DNA of 24,722 nucleotides from Candidatus Schekmanbacteria bacterium (GTDB lineage: Bacteria; CSSED10-310; JACPHN01). Positions within the stretch are counted from its first letter, which is position 1; the number at the start of each line of letters is the position of its first letter. Both the position numbers and the translations under genes were made by a program. This document shows, in pieces, positions 7,676 through 16,246 of the stretch. The notes under the pieces were generated by a model. The model saw nothing but the letters and a program-made list of their open reading frames with translations. It was not told the DNA's origin and did not search any database. The stretch covers positions 1 to 24,722 of the forward strand of contig JACPHN010000066.1 of NCBI GenBank assembly GCA_016188575.1. The letters run 5' to 3'.

Positions 7676-10600
7676 ATGGATGGGTTCGACCGGTCCGCGT
7701 GCCCGTTGGTTGATATGTCATGTTTTTTTTCTCGCTGGCTGCTCGATCGGTTTGGATCCCCTTCGGCTCTCGTCGACGAACGGGGGCGAGTGCGGTTCCT
7801 GTCCGGGGAGGTTGGAAAGTACCTCGAGCACCGGTCCGGGCCGATCGACGACGACCTCGTCAGCCTTTCCCGGGTCGCGTTGCGGCCGCTGCTCCGCGCG
7901 GCGATCGACGAGGCGCAGCGCCTGGGTCGGGAGGTTATGGCTCGCGATCTCACCGTCCAGGTGAGCGGACAGACGCAGCGCTTTGACCTCGTGGTCACTC
8001 CGTTCTCGGAGCCCGACAGTGCGCAGACGCTTTGGGCGGTTGTTTTCCGCGAGACGGGGCGCGCTGTCGAGCCCACTCCCGTGCTCGCCGACATCGGCAA
8101 TGTGGCGGAGCTCTCCACGATGCGACTGCTCGAAAGCGAGCTCGCCACGGCGCTAACCAGGCTCAAGGCCGCCACCGTGGCTCTTGAAGCTCACGCCAAG
8201 TCCGCGCGCGAGGTGCAGGGCGAGAACGCCAGGCTGATCAAGGAGACACAGACGCTGACCGCATACCGCGCGCGCCTGGACACCTTGCTGGATGCCGCGA
8301 ACATTCCCATCGTGTGGGTCGATGCAGAGATGCATATCGCGTTCTTCACGCCAGCCGCTGACGCGGTGATCCATGTATCCGCGCACGATTGCGGGCGACC
8401 GCTGGCGGACCTGGCATGCCGCGTGCGCGGGGTCGATCTCCCCAATGAAACGCGGGCGGTGCTGCAGACCGGAGCGTCGCGTGAGCTGCAGGTGCGGCGG
8501 CTCGGCGCTGACTGTGCGCCGCGCGTCTACCTGCTCCGGATCCACGCGCACCGCAAACTTGATACGGCCATCGACGGCGCGGTGCTCACTTTCGTCGACA
8601 TCAGCGAGCGCGAGCGGATTGTCGCCGAGCTCCGCATGCGAGAAGAACGTCAGACGGCCGTAGCGCAGCTAGGCCTGAAGGCGCTCGCGGCCCCCCACCT
8701 CGATGGCATCTTTTCCCAGGCCCTGAGCCAGGTCAAGGACATGCTGCAGGCCGATCACGTCGAGGTTCTTGAATGGCAGCGCCCCGACGGATATCTGGCG
8801 GTGCGCAGCAGCTTCGGCTGGGATCGCGCCGGGCAGAAAGAGGCCGTCGGCGCTGGCGATGCCTCCCGCACCCTGGCGGCCGTCACCCTGGCAGCCGATG
8901 GGCCCGTGATTTCTCCCGCCTATTTGTCCGACTCCCGCTTCCACCCCTCGCCGGGCCTCGCGGCTCTGGGCGCACGGAGCGCCATGGCATGCGCCATTCA
9001 GGACCATGATGGCCCATTCGGCTTGCTGTGTGCATTCGCGAGCTCACCGCGAACGTTTCGGACTGACGACGCGATTTTTGTGCAGTCAGTGGCCAACATG
9101 CTGGCGCTCGTGATCCAGCAGCACAACTCTTCAGGCAGCCTCGCTATCGAATGCGCGGGAGCGCAGGCCATCATGGAAGCAGGCTCCTTCGAGCAAGCCG
9201 CTCGAGACACCCTGCGCGCGCTGGTCCAGACGCTGGGCGTCGCCGCGGGGGCCTGGTGGGCGCCGCGACAAGAGCAGAGAGAGGAGCCGCTGTGTTGCGA
9301 GCACGTCGTCATCCCGGCGCATCCGGCAAGTGAACGGGACCTGCTCAGGGCGATGGCGGCAGAAACGTGGCAGACCTCCATGGAGAGCGTCGTGGGCACC
9401 GCCATGAGGCAGGGAGCCGTCACCTGCGCCGTGGTGGGCCCGCACTGGCATGAGAATCCGCTTCTGCTCGAGCTGAGCGCGCACCTTGTCATCCGCAGCA
9501 GCACGGCCATCGCCATTCGCGATCGCGATGAAACCATCGGCGTCCTCGAGCTCCTCGCCGAAGATGAGATCCCCTTCGAACGCGCGCTACTGCGGACACT
9601 GGAGCGGATTGGTCGCAATCTCGGTGAATACGCCCGTGCGGCGCGCGCGGAGCAGCGATTGCGGGAGCGTGAACGGAGCTTCCGCGCCCTTGCGGAGTCC
9701 ATCCCGCACCTGGTATGGACCGCGGACGCCACCGGCCGTATGGACTACTTTAACCATCAAGCGCTGGTCTACTTCGGGCGATCGCTCGGAGAAATGACTG
9801 CGCCCGGTGCCTGGCTCGAGCTCATTCACCCCGACGATCGACCCGTGGCACACGAAGCCTGGAGCCACGCCGTCCAATCGGGCGCGGAGCTCCGCATCGA
9901 CTGCAGGTTCCGGCGCGCTCGCGACGATGCGTATCTCTGGCACACGACCCGCGCCGTGCCGCTTACCGATCAGGAGAACAGGCCTTTCCGCTGGTTCGGG
10001 ACCAGCACGGAGGTGCAGGCGCAAAAAGTGACCGAGGCCGCCTTGGCGCAACTGGCTACTATTGTGGAGCAGTCCGACGACGCCATCCTGTCGGTGGATC
10101 TGGACGGCACAATCTTGACCTGGAACCCCGGCGCCACGAGCCTCTTCGGCTTTTCCGCTGACGAGGTCGCCGGGCGCTCTGCCGAGATCGCTCTGTCCCA
10201 TGAGTATCGCGGCCAATTTCTGGAGAACCTGGCGCGCATTCGCCGCGGCGAGCGGATCGACGCCTTCGAGGCGACGTGCCGCCGAAAGGACGGCAGAATG
10301 CTCGTCATCTCGGTGCGGCTTTCTCCAATCAAAGATCCTAACGGAAGAGAGATCGCAGTCTCCGCCGTGGTCAGAGATATCAGCGAGAAGAAGCAAGACG
10401 AGCGCCTCCTGGTTGAAAGTGAGCAGCGCTTGCGCCGGGTGCTCGTCAGCTTGCCGGTTCCCATGGTCGTCTACGACCGGCAAGGCGACATCCTCGAAAT
10501 GAGCTACGCCTGGGCCGCGATCACGGGCCACACCGCGCCGGAGCTGCGCACGATCGACTGCTGGATCAACGCCGTCTCGCGCGGCAGGGCTGATGAGATC

Positions 10601-11905
10601 CGCAACTGCATATTCGGGATATGGACCGCCGACAACGCCTCAGAGACCTCCGAGCACGTCATACGCGGGCCCCTGGGCGAGCCGTTGACGCTGCTCTTTG
10701 CCACCTCGCGCCTGGGACATCTTTCCGATGGTCGCGAGATCGCCATCGCCGCTGCCGTCGACATCACGGGCATCCGCAAGGCCGAGAAGCAGCTCGCGGA
10801 AATGAACCGTCAAAAAGACCAATTCCTGGCCACCCTGGGGCACGAGCTGCGCAATCCGCTGGCGGCAATCAGGACAGCTACCGAGCTACTGATGACCGGC
10901 GACGCTGACGGAGATTCGTTCGCGGAGCCCCTGCGGGTCCTGGACCGCCAGTCGGCGCACATGGCGAAACTGATCGACGGGCTGCTCGATGTTGCCCGCG
11001 TCGCCCGCGGGAAGATCCAGCTTTCCAAACAGCTTCTCGACCTGACGCCACTAGTCCGCAATGTCGTCGAGGATCGCTCGCGGTCGGCCGGCGACCGCGG
11101 TCAGGAAATCCGCTTGGAGGCACCGGCGGCGCCAGTCTGGGTGCTCGGAGACGCCTGCCGTCTCGTGCAGATCGCCGACAACTTGGTGTCGAACGCCGTC
11201 AAATTCTCGGCAGGCCACGGCGCCATCGCCGTCAGGCTCACCGCGGACGCCCACACCGCGTCGCTTACGGTGCGCGATCAGGGGCCGGGCATTGAATCGG
11301 CGCTCCTGCCTCGAATCTTCGAGCCGTTTCTGCAAGCGGAAAAAACCATGGATCGCTCGGCGTCGGGGCTGGGGCTCGGTCTGGCGCTCGTGAAGGGTCT
11401 GGTCGAGCTTCACGGTGGCTCCGTGACGGCGTCCAGCGCCGGTGCCGGGTTGGGCGCGGAATTCCTCGTGAGCCTTCCGATCGCCCAGGCCGCGCCTGCG
11501 GCGGAGGTGAGCATCGAAATGCCGCGTCACAGGTGTCGCGTGCTCGTCGTCGAGGACAACGCCGACACCTTGGTGCTCACCAGAATGGTGCTCGTGCGTG
11601 CCGGGCATGAGGTGGAGACGGCCTGCACGGGCGTGGAAGCTCTGCCGATCGCCCGCCGGTTCAGGCCGGACGTCGTGTTGTGCGACATCGGTCTTCCGGG
11701 TGACCTGGACGGCTTCGCCGTGGCGCGGGCGATCAGAACGGATCCCGAGCTCGCCCACACGCGTCTGGTCGCACTCAGCGGCTACGGGCGCGCCGAGGAC
11801 AAGGTGCGCGCTCGCGACGCCGGCTTCGACGCGCACCTCACCAAACCCGTAGGCGTCAAGCAGATTCGCACCGTTGTTGCCAGCTCGCGAAAGCAGCGGT
11901 CGTGA
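7676..11905 (+). CDS. Hybrid sensor histidine kinase: PAS/GAF array, HisKA, HATPase, receiver
   Basis: 1409 residues with no clear membrane segment, so probably cytoplasmic. Approximate order: a PAS-like region (15-125: SPSALVDERGRVRFLSGEVG), a helical linker (130-200), a PAS (205-320), two GAF domains (325-480, 485-655), three PAS domains (665-790, 795-910, 915-1035), then the kinase core with H-box HELRNPLAAI (phospho-acceptor H1056), N-box DNLVSNAVKFS, G1 DQGPGI and G2 GLGLGLALV, and finally a receiver (about 1285-1400) with VVEDN, phospho-acceptor D1337 (CDIGLPG) and K1390 (LTKP). All catalytic residues are present. The first 320 residues match the part that follows CheR in CheB-CheR-PAS fusion proteins, but CheB and CheR are absent. 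There is no output domain beyond the receiver. GGAG precedes the chosen ATG by nine bases; the ATG at residue 14 is an alternative. The input signal and partner are unknown. Confidence 0.92.
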   Translation: MDGFDRSACPLVDMSCFFSRWLLDRFGSPSALVDERGRVRFLSGEVGKYLEHRSGPIDDDLVSLSRVALRPLLRAAIDEAQRLGREVMARDLTVQVSGQTQRFDLVVTPFSEPDSAQTLWAVVFRETGRAVEPTPVLADIGNVAELSTMRLLESELATALTRLKAATVALEAHAKSAREVQGENARLIKETQTLTAYRARLDTLLDAANIPIVWVDAEMHIAFFTPAADAVIHVSAHDCGRPLADLACRVRGVDLPNETRAVLQTGASRELQVRRLGADCAPRVYLLRIHAHRKLDTAIDGAVLTFVDISERERIVAELRMREERQTAVAQLGLKALAAPHLDGIFSQALSQVKDMLQADHVEVLEWQRPDGYLAVRSSFGWDRAGQKEAVGAGDASRTLAAVTLAADGPVISPAYLSDSRFHPSPGLAALGARSAMACAIQDHDGPFGLLCAFASSPRTFRTDDAIFVQSVANMLALVIQQHNSSGSLAIECAGAQAIMEAGSFEQAARDTLRALVQTLGVAAGAWWAPRQEQREEPLCCEHVVIPAHPASERDLLRAMAAETWQTSMESVVGTAMRQGAVTCAVVGPHWHENPLLLELSAHLVIRSSTAIAIRDRDETIGVLELLAEDEIPFERALLRTLERIGRNLGEYARAARAEQRLRERERSFRALAESIPHLVWTADATGRMDYFNHQALVYFGRSLGEMTAPGAWLELIHPDDRPVAHEAWSHAVQSGAELRIDCRFRRARDDAYLWHTTRAVPLTDQENRPFRWFGTSTEVQAQKVTEAALAQLATIVEQSDDAILSVDLDGTILTWNPGATSLFGFSADEVAGRSAEIALSHEYRGQFLENLARIRRGERIDAFEATCRRKDGRMLVISVRLSPIKDPNGREIAVSAVVRDISEKKQDERLLVESEQRLRRVLVSLPVPMVVYDRQGDILEMSYAWAAITGHTAPELRTIDCWINAVSRGRADEIRNCIFGIWTADNASETSEHVIRGPLGEPLTLLFATSRLGHLSDGREIAIAAAVDITGIRKAEKQLAEMNRQKDQFLATLGHELRNPLAAIRTATELLMTGDADGDSFAEPLRVLDRQSAHMAKLIDGLLDVARVARGKIQLSKQLLDLTPLVRNVVEDRSRSAGDRGQEIRLEAPAAPVWVLGDACRLVQIADNLVSNAVKFSAGHGAIAVRLTADAHTASLTVRDQGPGIESALLPRIFEPFLQAEKTMDRSASGLGLGLALVKGLVELHGGSVTASSAGAGLGAEFLVSLPIAQAAPAAEVSIEMPRHRCRVLVVEDNADTLVLTRMVLVRAGHEVETACTGVEALPIARRFRPDVVLCDIGLPGDLDGFAVARAIRTDPELAHTRLVALSGYGRAEDKVRARDAGFDAHLTKPVGVKQIRTVVASSRKQRS
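7723..7730 (+). repeat. Poly-T tract (T8) near the start of the sensor kinase
   Basis: Eight Ts immediately after an internal ATG in the kinase's first 20 codons, within ATG TCA TG followed by T8, encoding Cys-Phe-Phe. The kinase frame is intact at this length. It stands out in a GC-rich gene, and slippage would abort translation within the N-terminus. Confidence 0.9.
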
Positions 11906-11932
11906 CGCCGCGCTCGAGCTCGTCCGGCGCGC

Positions 11933-11961
11933 TTGCCCGCGCCGCACGTCCATGCTATAAC
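11933..11961 (+). promoter_or_regulatory. Candidate promoter for the coiled-coil/polymerase pair
   Basis: TTGCCC (11933-11938), 17-base spacer, TATAAC (11956-11961). Predicted transcription start is near 11968, only about 17 bases before the ATG at 11985. It lies in the 79-base gap after the sensor kinase stop and is the best -10 match I found in the window. Confidence 0.45.
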
Positions 11962-11984
11962 GGCGCCAGCGTTTTCCCGAAGGC

Positions 11985-12812
11985 ATGGCGGCCTCCGCGA
12001 ACCCCTTACAGAATCCCGATCCTGTGTTTCACCCCAACGACCACGACAATGAAGCCCCCGATATCGCCGCAATCATGCGGCAGATCCGGAGTGAGCTTCC
12101 CGAGGCGGAGCCGACGGAGGTAGGGCTTCCGGAACGGCCAGGAAGGCGGCCTCTGGGTTCTCCAGATGACGATGGCGAGGGCGACCGGATTCTCTGGGAG
12201 GAGCATGGACATCTCCGGCAGACGTACTCGCTCGGCCTGCGCGACGGCGACGAGGACATTCTGCTACGCAGCCTGTACACGCTCAACGACACCTACCTCG
12301 TCTTCGACGAGCAGCGTCCAGCACACTTCGCCACGCCACCCTGCGCGCCGCGGGGCGGCCTGCTGGCGCGGGTCCGCCGGCGAGCTCGCCAGTGGATCCT
12401 CAATTGTATCGGCGAGGATCTCCGCGAAGTCGAAGAAACCCTCCGCGTGTCGCTGGTGCGACAGGTTCACTTCAACGCCACGCAGGTCAGGCTGCAAAAC
12501 GACTTGTGGAACAAGATCGAAACGCAGCGGCGCTTCAACGAGGCGGCAACACGGTTCTGCCAGGATGTCATTCTCCGCCTGCACTCGCACATCTGCACGG
12601 CGCTCGAACATGCAGAGCTTATCCGCGACCTGTACGACCGCGCAGACCGCTTGTTCGTCCTGGGCAACCTCGCTCAGATCACCGAGGAAGAACTGCTACA
12701 GGTGCGTAGAGACCTCGATGCAGCCGGCGAACAGATGAACGAGCTGCAGCGGGCACTGAGCGCGCTGGAGCTGGCGGCAAAATCCTGGGCGCGGGCTGGC
12801 ACCGAGATGTGA
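11985..12812 (+). CDS. Coiled-coil polysaccharide-cluster protein with IMRQIR motif
   Basis: 275 residues, no signal peptide or membrane segment, no catalytic motif recognised. The N-terminus is disordered and acidic and contains DIAAIMRQIRSEL, a motif found at the start of many coiled-coil methyltransferases and glycosyltransferases in polysaccharide loci. Residues about 125-275 are helical, with QRRFNEAATRFCQDVI resembling QRDFNARAVQLINAL in the radical SAM protein, and end in a regular heptad (LRRDLDAAGEQMNELQRALSAL-like spacing). It looks like the tethering part of such enzymes without the catalytic part. The start ATG has only a close GAAGG, so ribosome binding is weak or the short leader is used. 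Its stop overlaps the GTG of the polymerase gene by 3 bases (GTGA), which suggests the two proteins work together. The scaffold role is inference. Confidence 0.7.
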   Translation: MAASANPLQNPDPVFHPNDHDNEAPDIAAIMRQIRSELPEAEPTEVGLPERPGRRPLGSPDDDGEGDRILWEEHGHLRQTYSLGLRDGDEDILLRSLYTLNDTYLVFDEQRPAHFATPPCAPRGGLLARVRRRARQWILNCIGEDLREVEETLRVSLVRQVHFNATQVRLQNDLWNKIETQRRFNEAATRFCQDVILRLHSHICTALEHAELIRDLYDRADRLFVLGNLAQITEEELLQVRRDLDAAGEQMNELQRALSALELAAKSWARAGTEM

Positions 12813-14929
12813 GCGGCGTGGCCGGCACCGAGAGGTTCGCGGCGTACGTATCGGCGTGGAAGGAGGGCATTCGGGCGGAGCCGAGGCGGCATTTGGCCCG
12901 CGCCTGCTGGGTGTCCTTCCTGGTCTTGATGCTGGCACTCCTGGCCGGCAAAAGCTGGGTTTGGCTCCTCGCGCTCTTGTTCATTGTCGCCGATCCGCCG
13001 ACCTCGTTGGCCATGCTGGCAGCGTGCAGCCCGTTTTTCGGCCTGGATCCGGCCTCCCACGAGCTTTACCTGTTCGACATCGCGCAGCTATCCACCCTGC
13101 TCTGCGTCGCCCTTCACCCGCAGCCCGCGCGACGCGTGGAAGCCATGTCGCCAGCCACCGTGGGGTTCATGCATTCCTACATTGCCGTCGCGGGGATTTG
13201 CGCGCTCCCGGTTATGATGCCAACACTCGCGGCCATGGGCGGCTGGCTTCCGGCCGCCGCGGCCCGCGGGCTCACCGTCAATGACACGTCGCCCCTGTTT
13301 CCGTACCGCGTCCTGTTCAACTTGGTGCTCGGCGCCGGCATCTTTCAGGCCTGCCGGAGGTGGCTGGCGGCAAACGGCGGCGCGTTGAAGCAAGTCGCCG
13401 GTGGCCTCATCGTGGGCTTGCTGCTCACGGTGTCGTACGGGCTGCTTCGCCATTTCGATGTCGTGGTGATCACCGCGCTCGACCATCCACTCGTAACCCA
13501 CACCGGCCGCGTTCGCCTGCAGTCCTTCTTCGGCAACTCGGGCTGGTTGGCGGAGTACCTGGCGGTGGCCACGCCGGCAGTCGTGGTGCTCATCCTGTCA
13601 GGAGTCAGGGCGCAGCGGATTCCAATGGGACTCGCCCTGTTTCCGGTCTCGCTCTGCGTGCTGCTGTCACAACAGCGCGGTGGGCTAATCGGCTGGGTTG
13701 GCGGCATCGCTAGCTGTGCGGCGGCGTGGTGGCTTGGCGAGCGTCGGCGCAGCCTGTCCGTTCATGCGCCTGCGCGGCATGTGCTGCGAAGGCTGTACGC
13801 GGCCGCGATCGCGGGCGGCGCCCTCGTCCTCTTTGCTGCCACGGCGCTTGGGCTGGCGATCTGGGAGCCAGGCCTGGCGACGCGTCTGGCCTCGCTTCTG
13901 GATCTGCGGCACCTGGATCTTTCCGATCGCAAGGGCCTTTGGGATGCGGCGCTCGGAATGTTTGCTGCAAACCCGCTCGCGGGCGCCGGCGTCGGCGGTT
14001 ACCAGCGCGCATACGACTGCTATCGGGCGAGCAGCGAAACACTGCTGAACACCTGGTTGCATGGAACCGCTCACAACACGTACCTGCACGTCATGGCCGA
14101 ATCGGGCGTGCTTGGGATTGTGCCATTCGCCGCCTTCACCGCCGGCCTCCTCGCGGCTTCGTGGACTGCCTCCCGCCAGGCGTCCGAACCCGCCCAACGA
14201 CTCGCCGGAGCAGCGAGCTTCGGTGCCATCGTCGCCTTTTGCCTTCTCGGCCTGGTCGACCACATGTTTTTCATCCAGGCGGTCACCTTGCTATTCTGGG
14301 GAAGTGCCGGGACCGCGGTCGGAATCGCCGAGCACTGTGGCAAGAGCAGTGCGAACCGCCCAGGCCACGAGGCGCGCTCCCGTGCCTGGCGCGTGTTGCC
14401 AGCAGCGCTGCCGGCGGCCGCAGTGCTGGTACTGCTCATATCTCCGCGCGCCCCCTGCCCCTCCGTAGCCAATGCGCCGACGACGTACCTCGGCGCGTAC
14501 CATGCCGAGAGGTGGTCAGACGAGCGTCTGTTTCGGTGGACGCGCGGCGATGCGGTCATTCTCGCCCCGGATTGCGGAAATCGCGACCTGGTGATCCCGG
14601 TCAGACCCGGGCCGGGGCGCGTGCTCTCACCGCGGCTTGAAGTCGCAGTATCGGTGCCGGGCCGAGACCCCGTGGACATCCGCTTGATGGATGACCGGTG
14701 GTACTACGCTGTGATCCCGGCTTCTCCGGCAACGCCGCTGCGCGCCGCCAGCCAGCTCGACAGCGACTTCGAGCAGCGCTTCGCGCTCGCTCCGGAGCGG
14801 ATCCCCGCCAGCGGCCATCTCAGACGTATCAGCCTGCGATTGAGCCGCGTCTGGAGCCCACGCGCCTTTGTTCTGGAAGAGTCACGGACTTTCGGCGCGG
14901 CGCTCGGCGAGCCCCGCTGCCTGCCCTGA
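12809..14929 (+). CDS. O-antigen ligase/polymerase-like membrane protein
   Basis: 706 residues starting at GTG (GTGA overlap with the upstream stop). About 10-12 membrane segments occupy residues 25-530. The large periplasmic-loop region carries Wzy_C features: LSQQRGGLIGW, then DRKGLWDAALGMFAANPLAGAGVGGY and HNTYLHVMAESGVLG, the usual Arg...Trp, PLxGxGxG and HNxxL elements of O-antigen ligases and polymerases. This family joins lipid-linked glycan to lipid A or polymerises repeat units on the periplasmic side. After the last membrane segment (about 520-535) there is an extra ~170-residue soluble domain (RDLVIPVRPGPG..., VDIRLMDDRWYYAVIP) that is probably a periplasmic beta-sandwich; most WaaL/Wzy proteins lack it. 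Ligase and polymerase cannot be separated from sequence alone. It converges tail-to-tail with the next gene, only 8 bases between stops. Confidence 0.85.
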   Translation: MSGVAGTERFAAYVSAWKEGIRAEPRRHLARACWVSFLVLMLALLAGKSWVWLLALLFIVADPPTSLAMLAACSPFFGLDPASHELYLFDIAQLSTLLCVALHPQPARRVEAMSPATVGFMHSYIAVAGICALPVMMPTLAAMGGWLPAAAARGLTVNDTSPLFPYRVLFNLVLGAGIFQACRRWLAANGGALKQVAGGLIVGLLLTVSYGLLRHFDVVVITALDHPLVTHTGRVRLQSFFGNSGWLAEYLAVATPAVVVLILSGVRAQRIPMGLALFPVSLCVLLSQQRGGLIGWVGGIASCAAAWWLGERRRSLSVHAPARHVLRRLYAAAIAGGALVLFAATALGLAIWEPGLATRLASLLDLRHLDLSDRKGLWDAALGMFAANPLAGAGVGGYQRAYDCYRASSETLLNTWLHGTAHNTYLHVMAESGVLGIVPFAAFTAGLLAASWTASRQASEPAQRLAGAASFGAIVAFCLLGLVDHMFFIQAVTLLFWGSAGTAVGIAEHCGKSSANRPGHEARSRAWRVLPAALPAAAVLVLLISPRAPCPSVANAPTTYLGAYHAERWSDERLFRWTRGDAVILAPDCGNRDLVIPVRPGPGRVLSPRLEVAVSVPGRDPVDIRLMDDRWYYAVIPASPATPLRAASQLDSDFEQRFALAPERIPASGHLRRISLRLSRVWSPRAFVLEESRTFGAALGEPRCLP

Positions 14930-14937
14930 ATGCCTGT

Positions 14938-16194
14938 TCACGGAAGCGCCAGAGTACACCCGCTGTCGCCTTCGGCCGCGCCGACAAAGTCGAGCAGCCG
15001 ATCGAGGATGCGATCCCAAACAAAGCGCCGGCGCACATACCGATAGCCCGCGTTTCCCATCGAGCCCGCAAGCGCCTGATCGCCGAGCAGCCTGTCCGTA
15101 CAGGCGGCATACTCATCAAAGCTGCGAAACCACAAACCACCGCCGGAATCCTCCACGAAGCCGCGGGTAACCGGGCAGTCGCGGTGCACGAGCACGGGTC
15201 GGTTCGCCAGCCAGGACTCCATGATGGTATACGAAAAACTCTCGTTGACCGAGGGTTGGCAGGTATAGAGCGCGGCGGCGTAAGCATCCGCCTTGTCCTG
15301 CTCGGAAACATAGCCGACGTCGAGAATGCGGTGCCGAGCGGCTTCCGGAATGCTCACGGCGCCCGACCCAAGCAGCACGAGCTTGAGCTCGGCCTGCGGG
15401 CAACCGCCGGCCGCCGCGGCCAGTCCATCCGTACGCTCCACGTAGCGCGCGAAATAGTCGAGCAGAAGGGAGATGTTCTTGCCGGGAACGCGCCGCATCA
15501 CCGCCAGTGCAAACGGCCCATGAACGTGGTAGCGATGACGAAAACGGTTGGGGTCAGCGTCCGGCGGCGAGGCGACGCCGAGGCCGAGCACGATGGATCG
15601 CTGTCCCGGCGAGCCGGTGCCGACAACCTGCTGCAGCAGGCGCGCTTCCCACTTCGAGAAGAAAAGAAACCCCGCTACTGAGCGGAACATCCCGCGATAT
15701 GGTTCGATCCACAGATAGGGCTCGTCGTGCAGGCAGGGCATCAGATAGGAGCGGTCGGGAGCGATTCTGCATCCCCAATACGTAGTCCCGAACATGTACG
15801 GGGTAAAGAGAAAGAGGTCCTTGCGGCGACGGCGCGTGATGAAGTGGCACATCGGAGTCGAGCGAATGATCTGCTCCACGAATAGCCGGTGCTGCTGGAA
15901 GGAGGTCGGTTGCCCGTTCTGAAGGATAATGTTGACCTCGTCGAACGCCGCCTGATCGCGAGGATCGACTGTGAAGCGATGCACGGGGACGCCTTCGTCA
16001 CGCGTCACGCCCGGGGGATGGTGGTTGGACCAGTCGAACAGATCGCGGGCGCAGGTCGTGAGCACGCGCACGTTGGCGCCGCGGCTGGCGAGCCGCGATG
16101 CCAGTTGGCGGCACGCGCGCTCGGCACCGCCCACGACATCCGGTCCGTACCAGGGCACTACGAAGTTGATAGTCTGTCTTTCCTCGGCGGTCAT
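14938..16194 (-). CDS. GT4 family glycosyltransferase
   Basis: 418 residues, single GT-B glycosyltransferase. The N-terminal domain starts INFVVPWYGPDVVGGAERACRQLA, with the donor-side glycine-rich GGAE motif, and continues VRVLTTCARDLFDW. The C-terminal domain has the EX7E motif ESFSYTIME (E318, E326) and GGGLWF. It is close in layout and motifs to residues 372-769 of the tandem enzyme at 515-2824 (VLTTCA, the HDEPYLW/HNEPTFY segment, GGGL), so the two are probably paralogues. GAGG (16207-16204) lies nine bases before the ATG. It is the last gene of the minus-strand operon, 52 bases after the MFS gene. It probably contributes one sugar of the same surface glycan. Confidence 0.88.
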   Translation of the reverse strand: MTAEERQTINFVVPWYGPDVVGGAERACRQLASRLASRGANVRVLTTCARDLFDWSNHHPPGVTRDEGVPVHRFTVDPRDQAAFDEVNIILQNGQPTSFQQHRLFVEQIIRSTPMCHFITRRRRKDLFLFTPYMFGTTYWGCRIAPDRSYLMPCLHDEPYLWIEPYRGMFRSVAGFLFFSKWEARLLQQVVGTGSPGQRSIVLGLGVASPPDADPNRFRHRYHVHGPFALAVMRRVPGKNISLLLDYFARYVERTDGLAAAAGGCPQAELKLVLLGSGAVSIPEAARHRILDVGYVSEQDKADAYAAALYTCQPSVNESFSYTIMESWLANRPVLVHRDCPVTRGFVEDSGGGLWFRSFDEYAACTDRLLGDQALAGSMGNAGYRYVRRRFVWDRILDRLLDFVGAAEGDSGCTLALP

Positions 16195-16246
16195 GCTGAC
16201 GTACCTCTGAAACCGGCGTCCTGCCTATGGCCGGCCTGGCGCGCTG

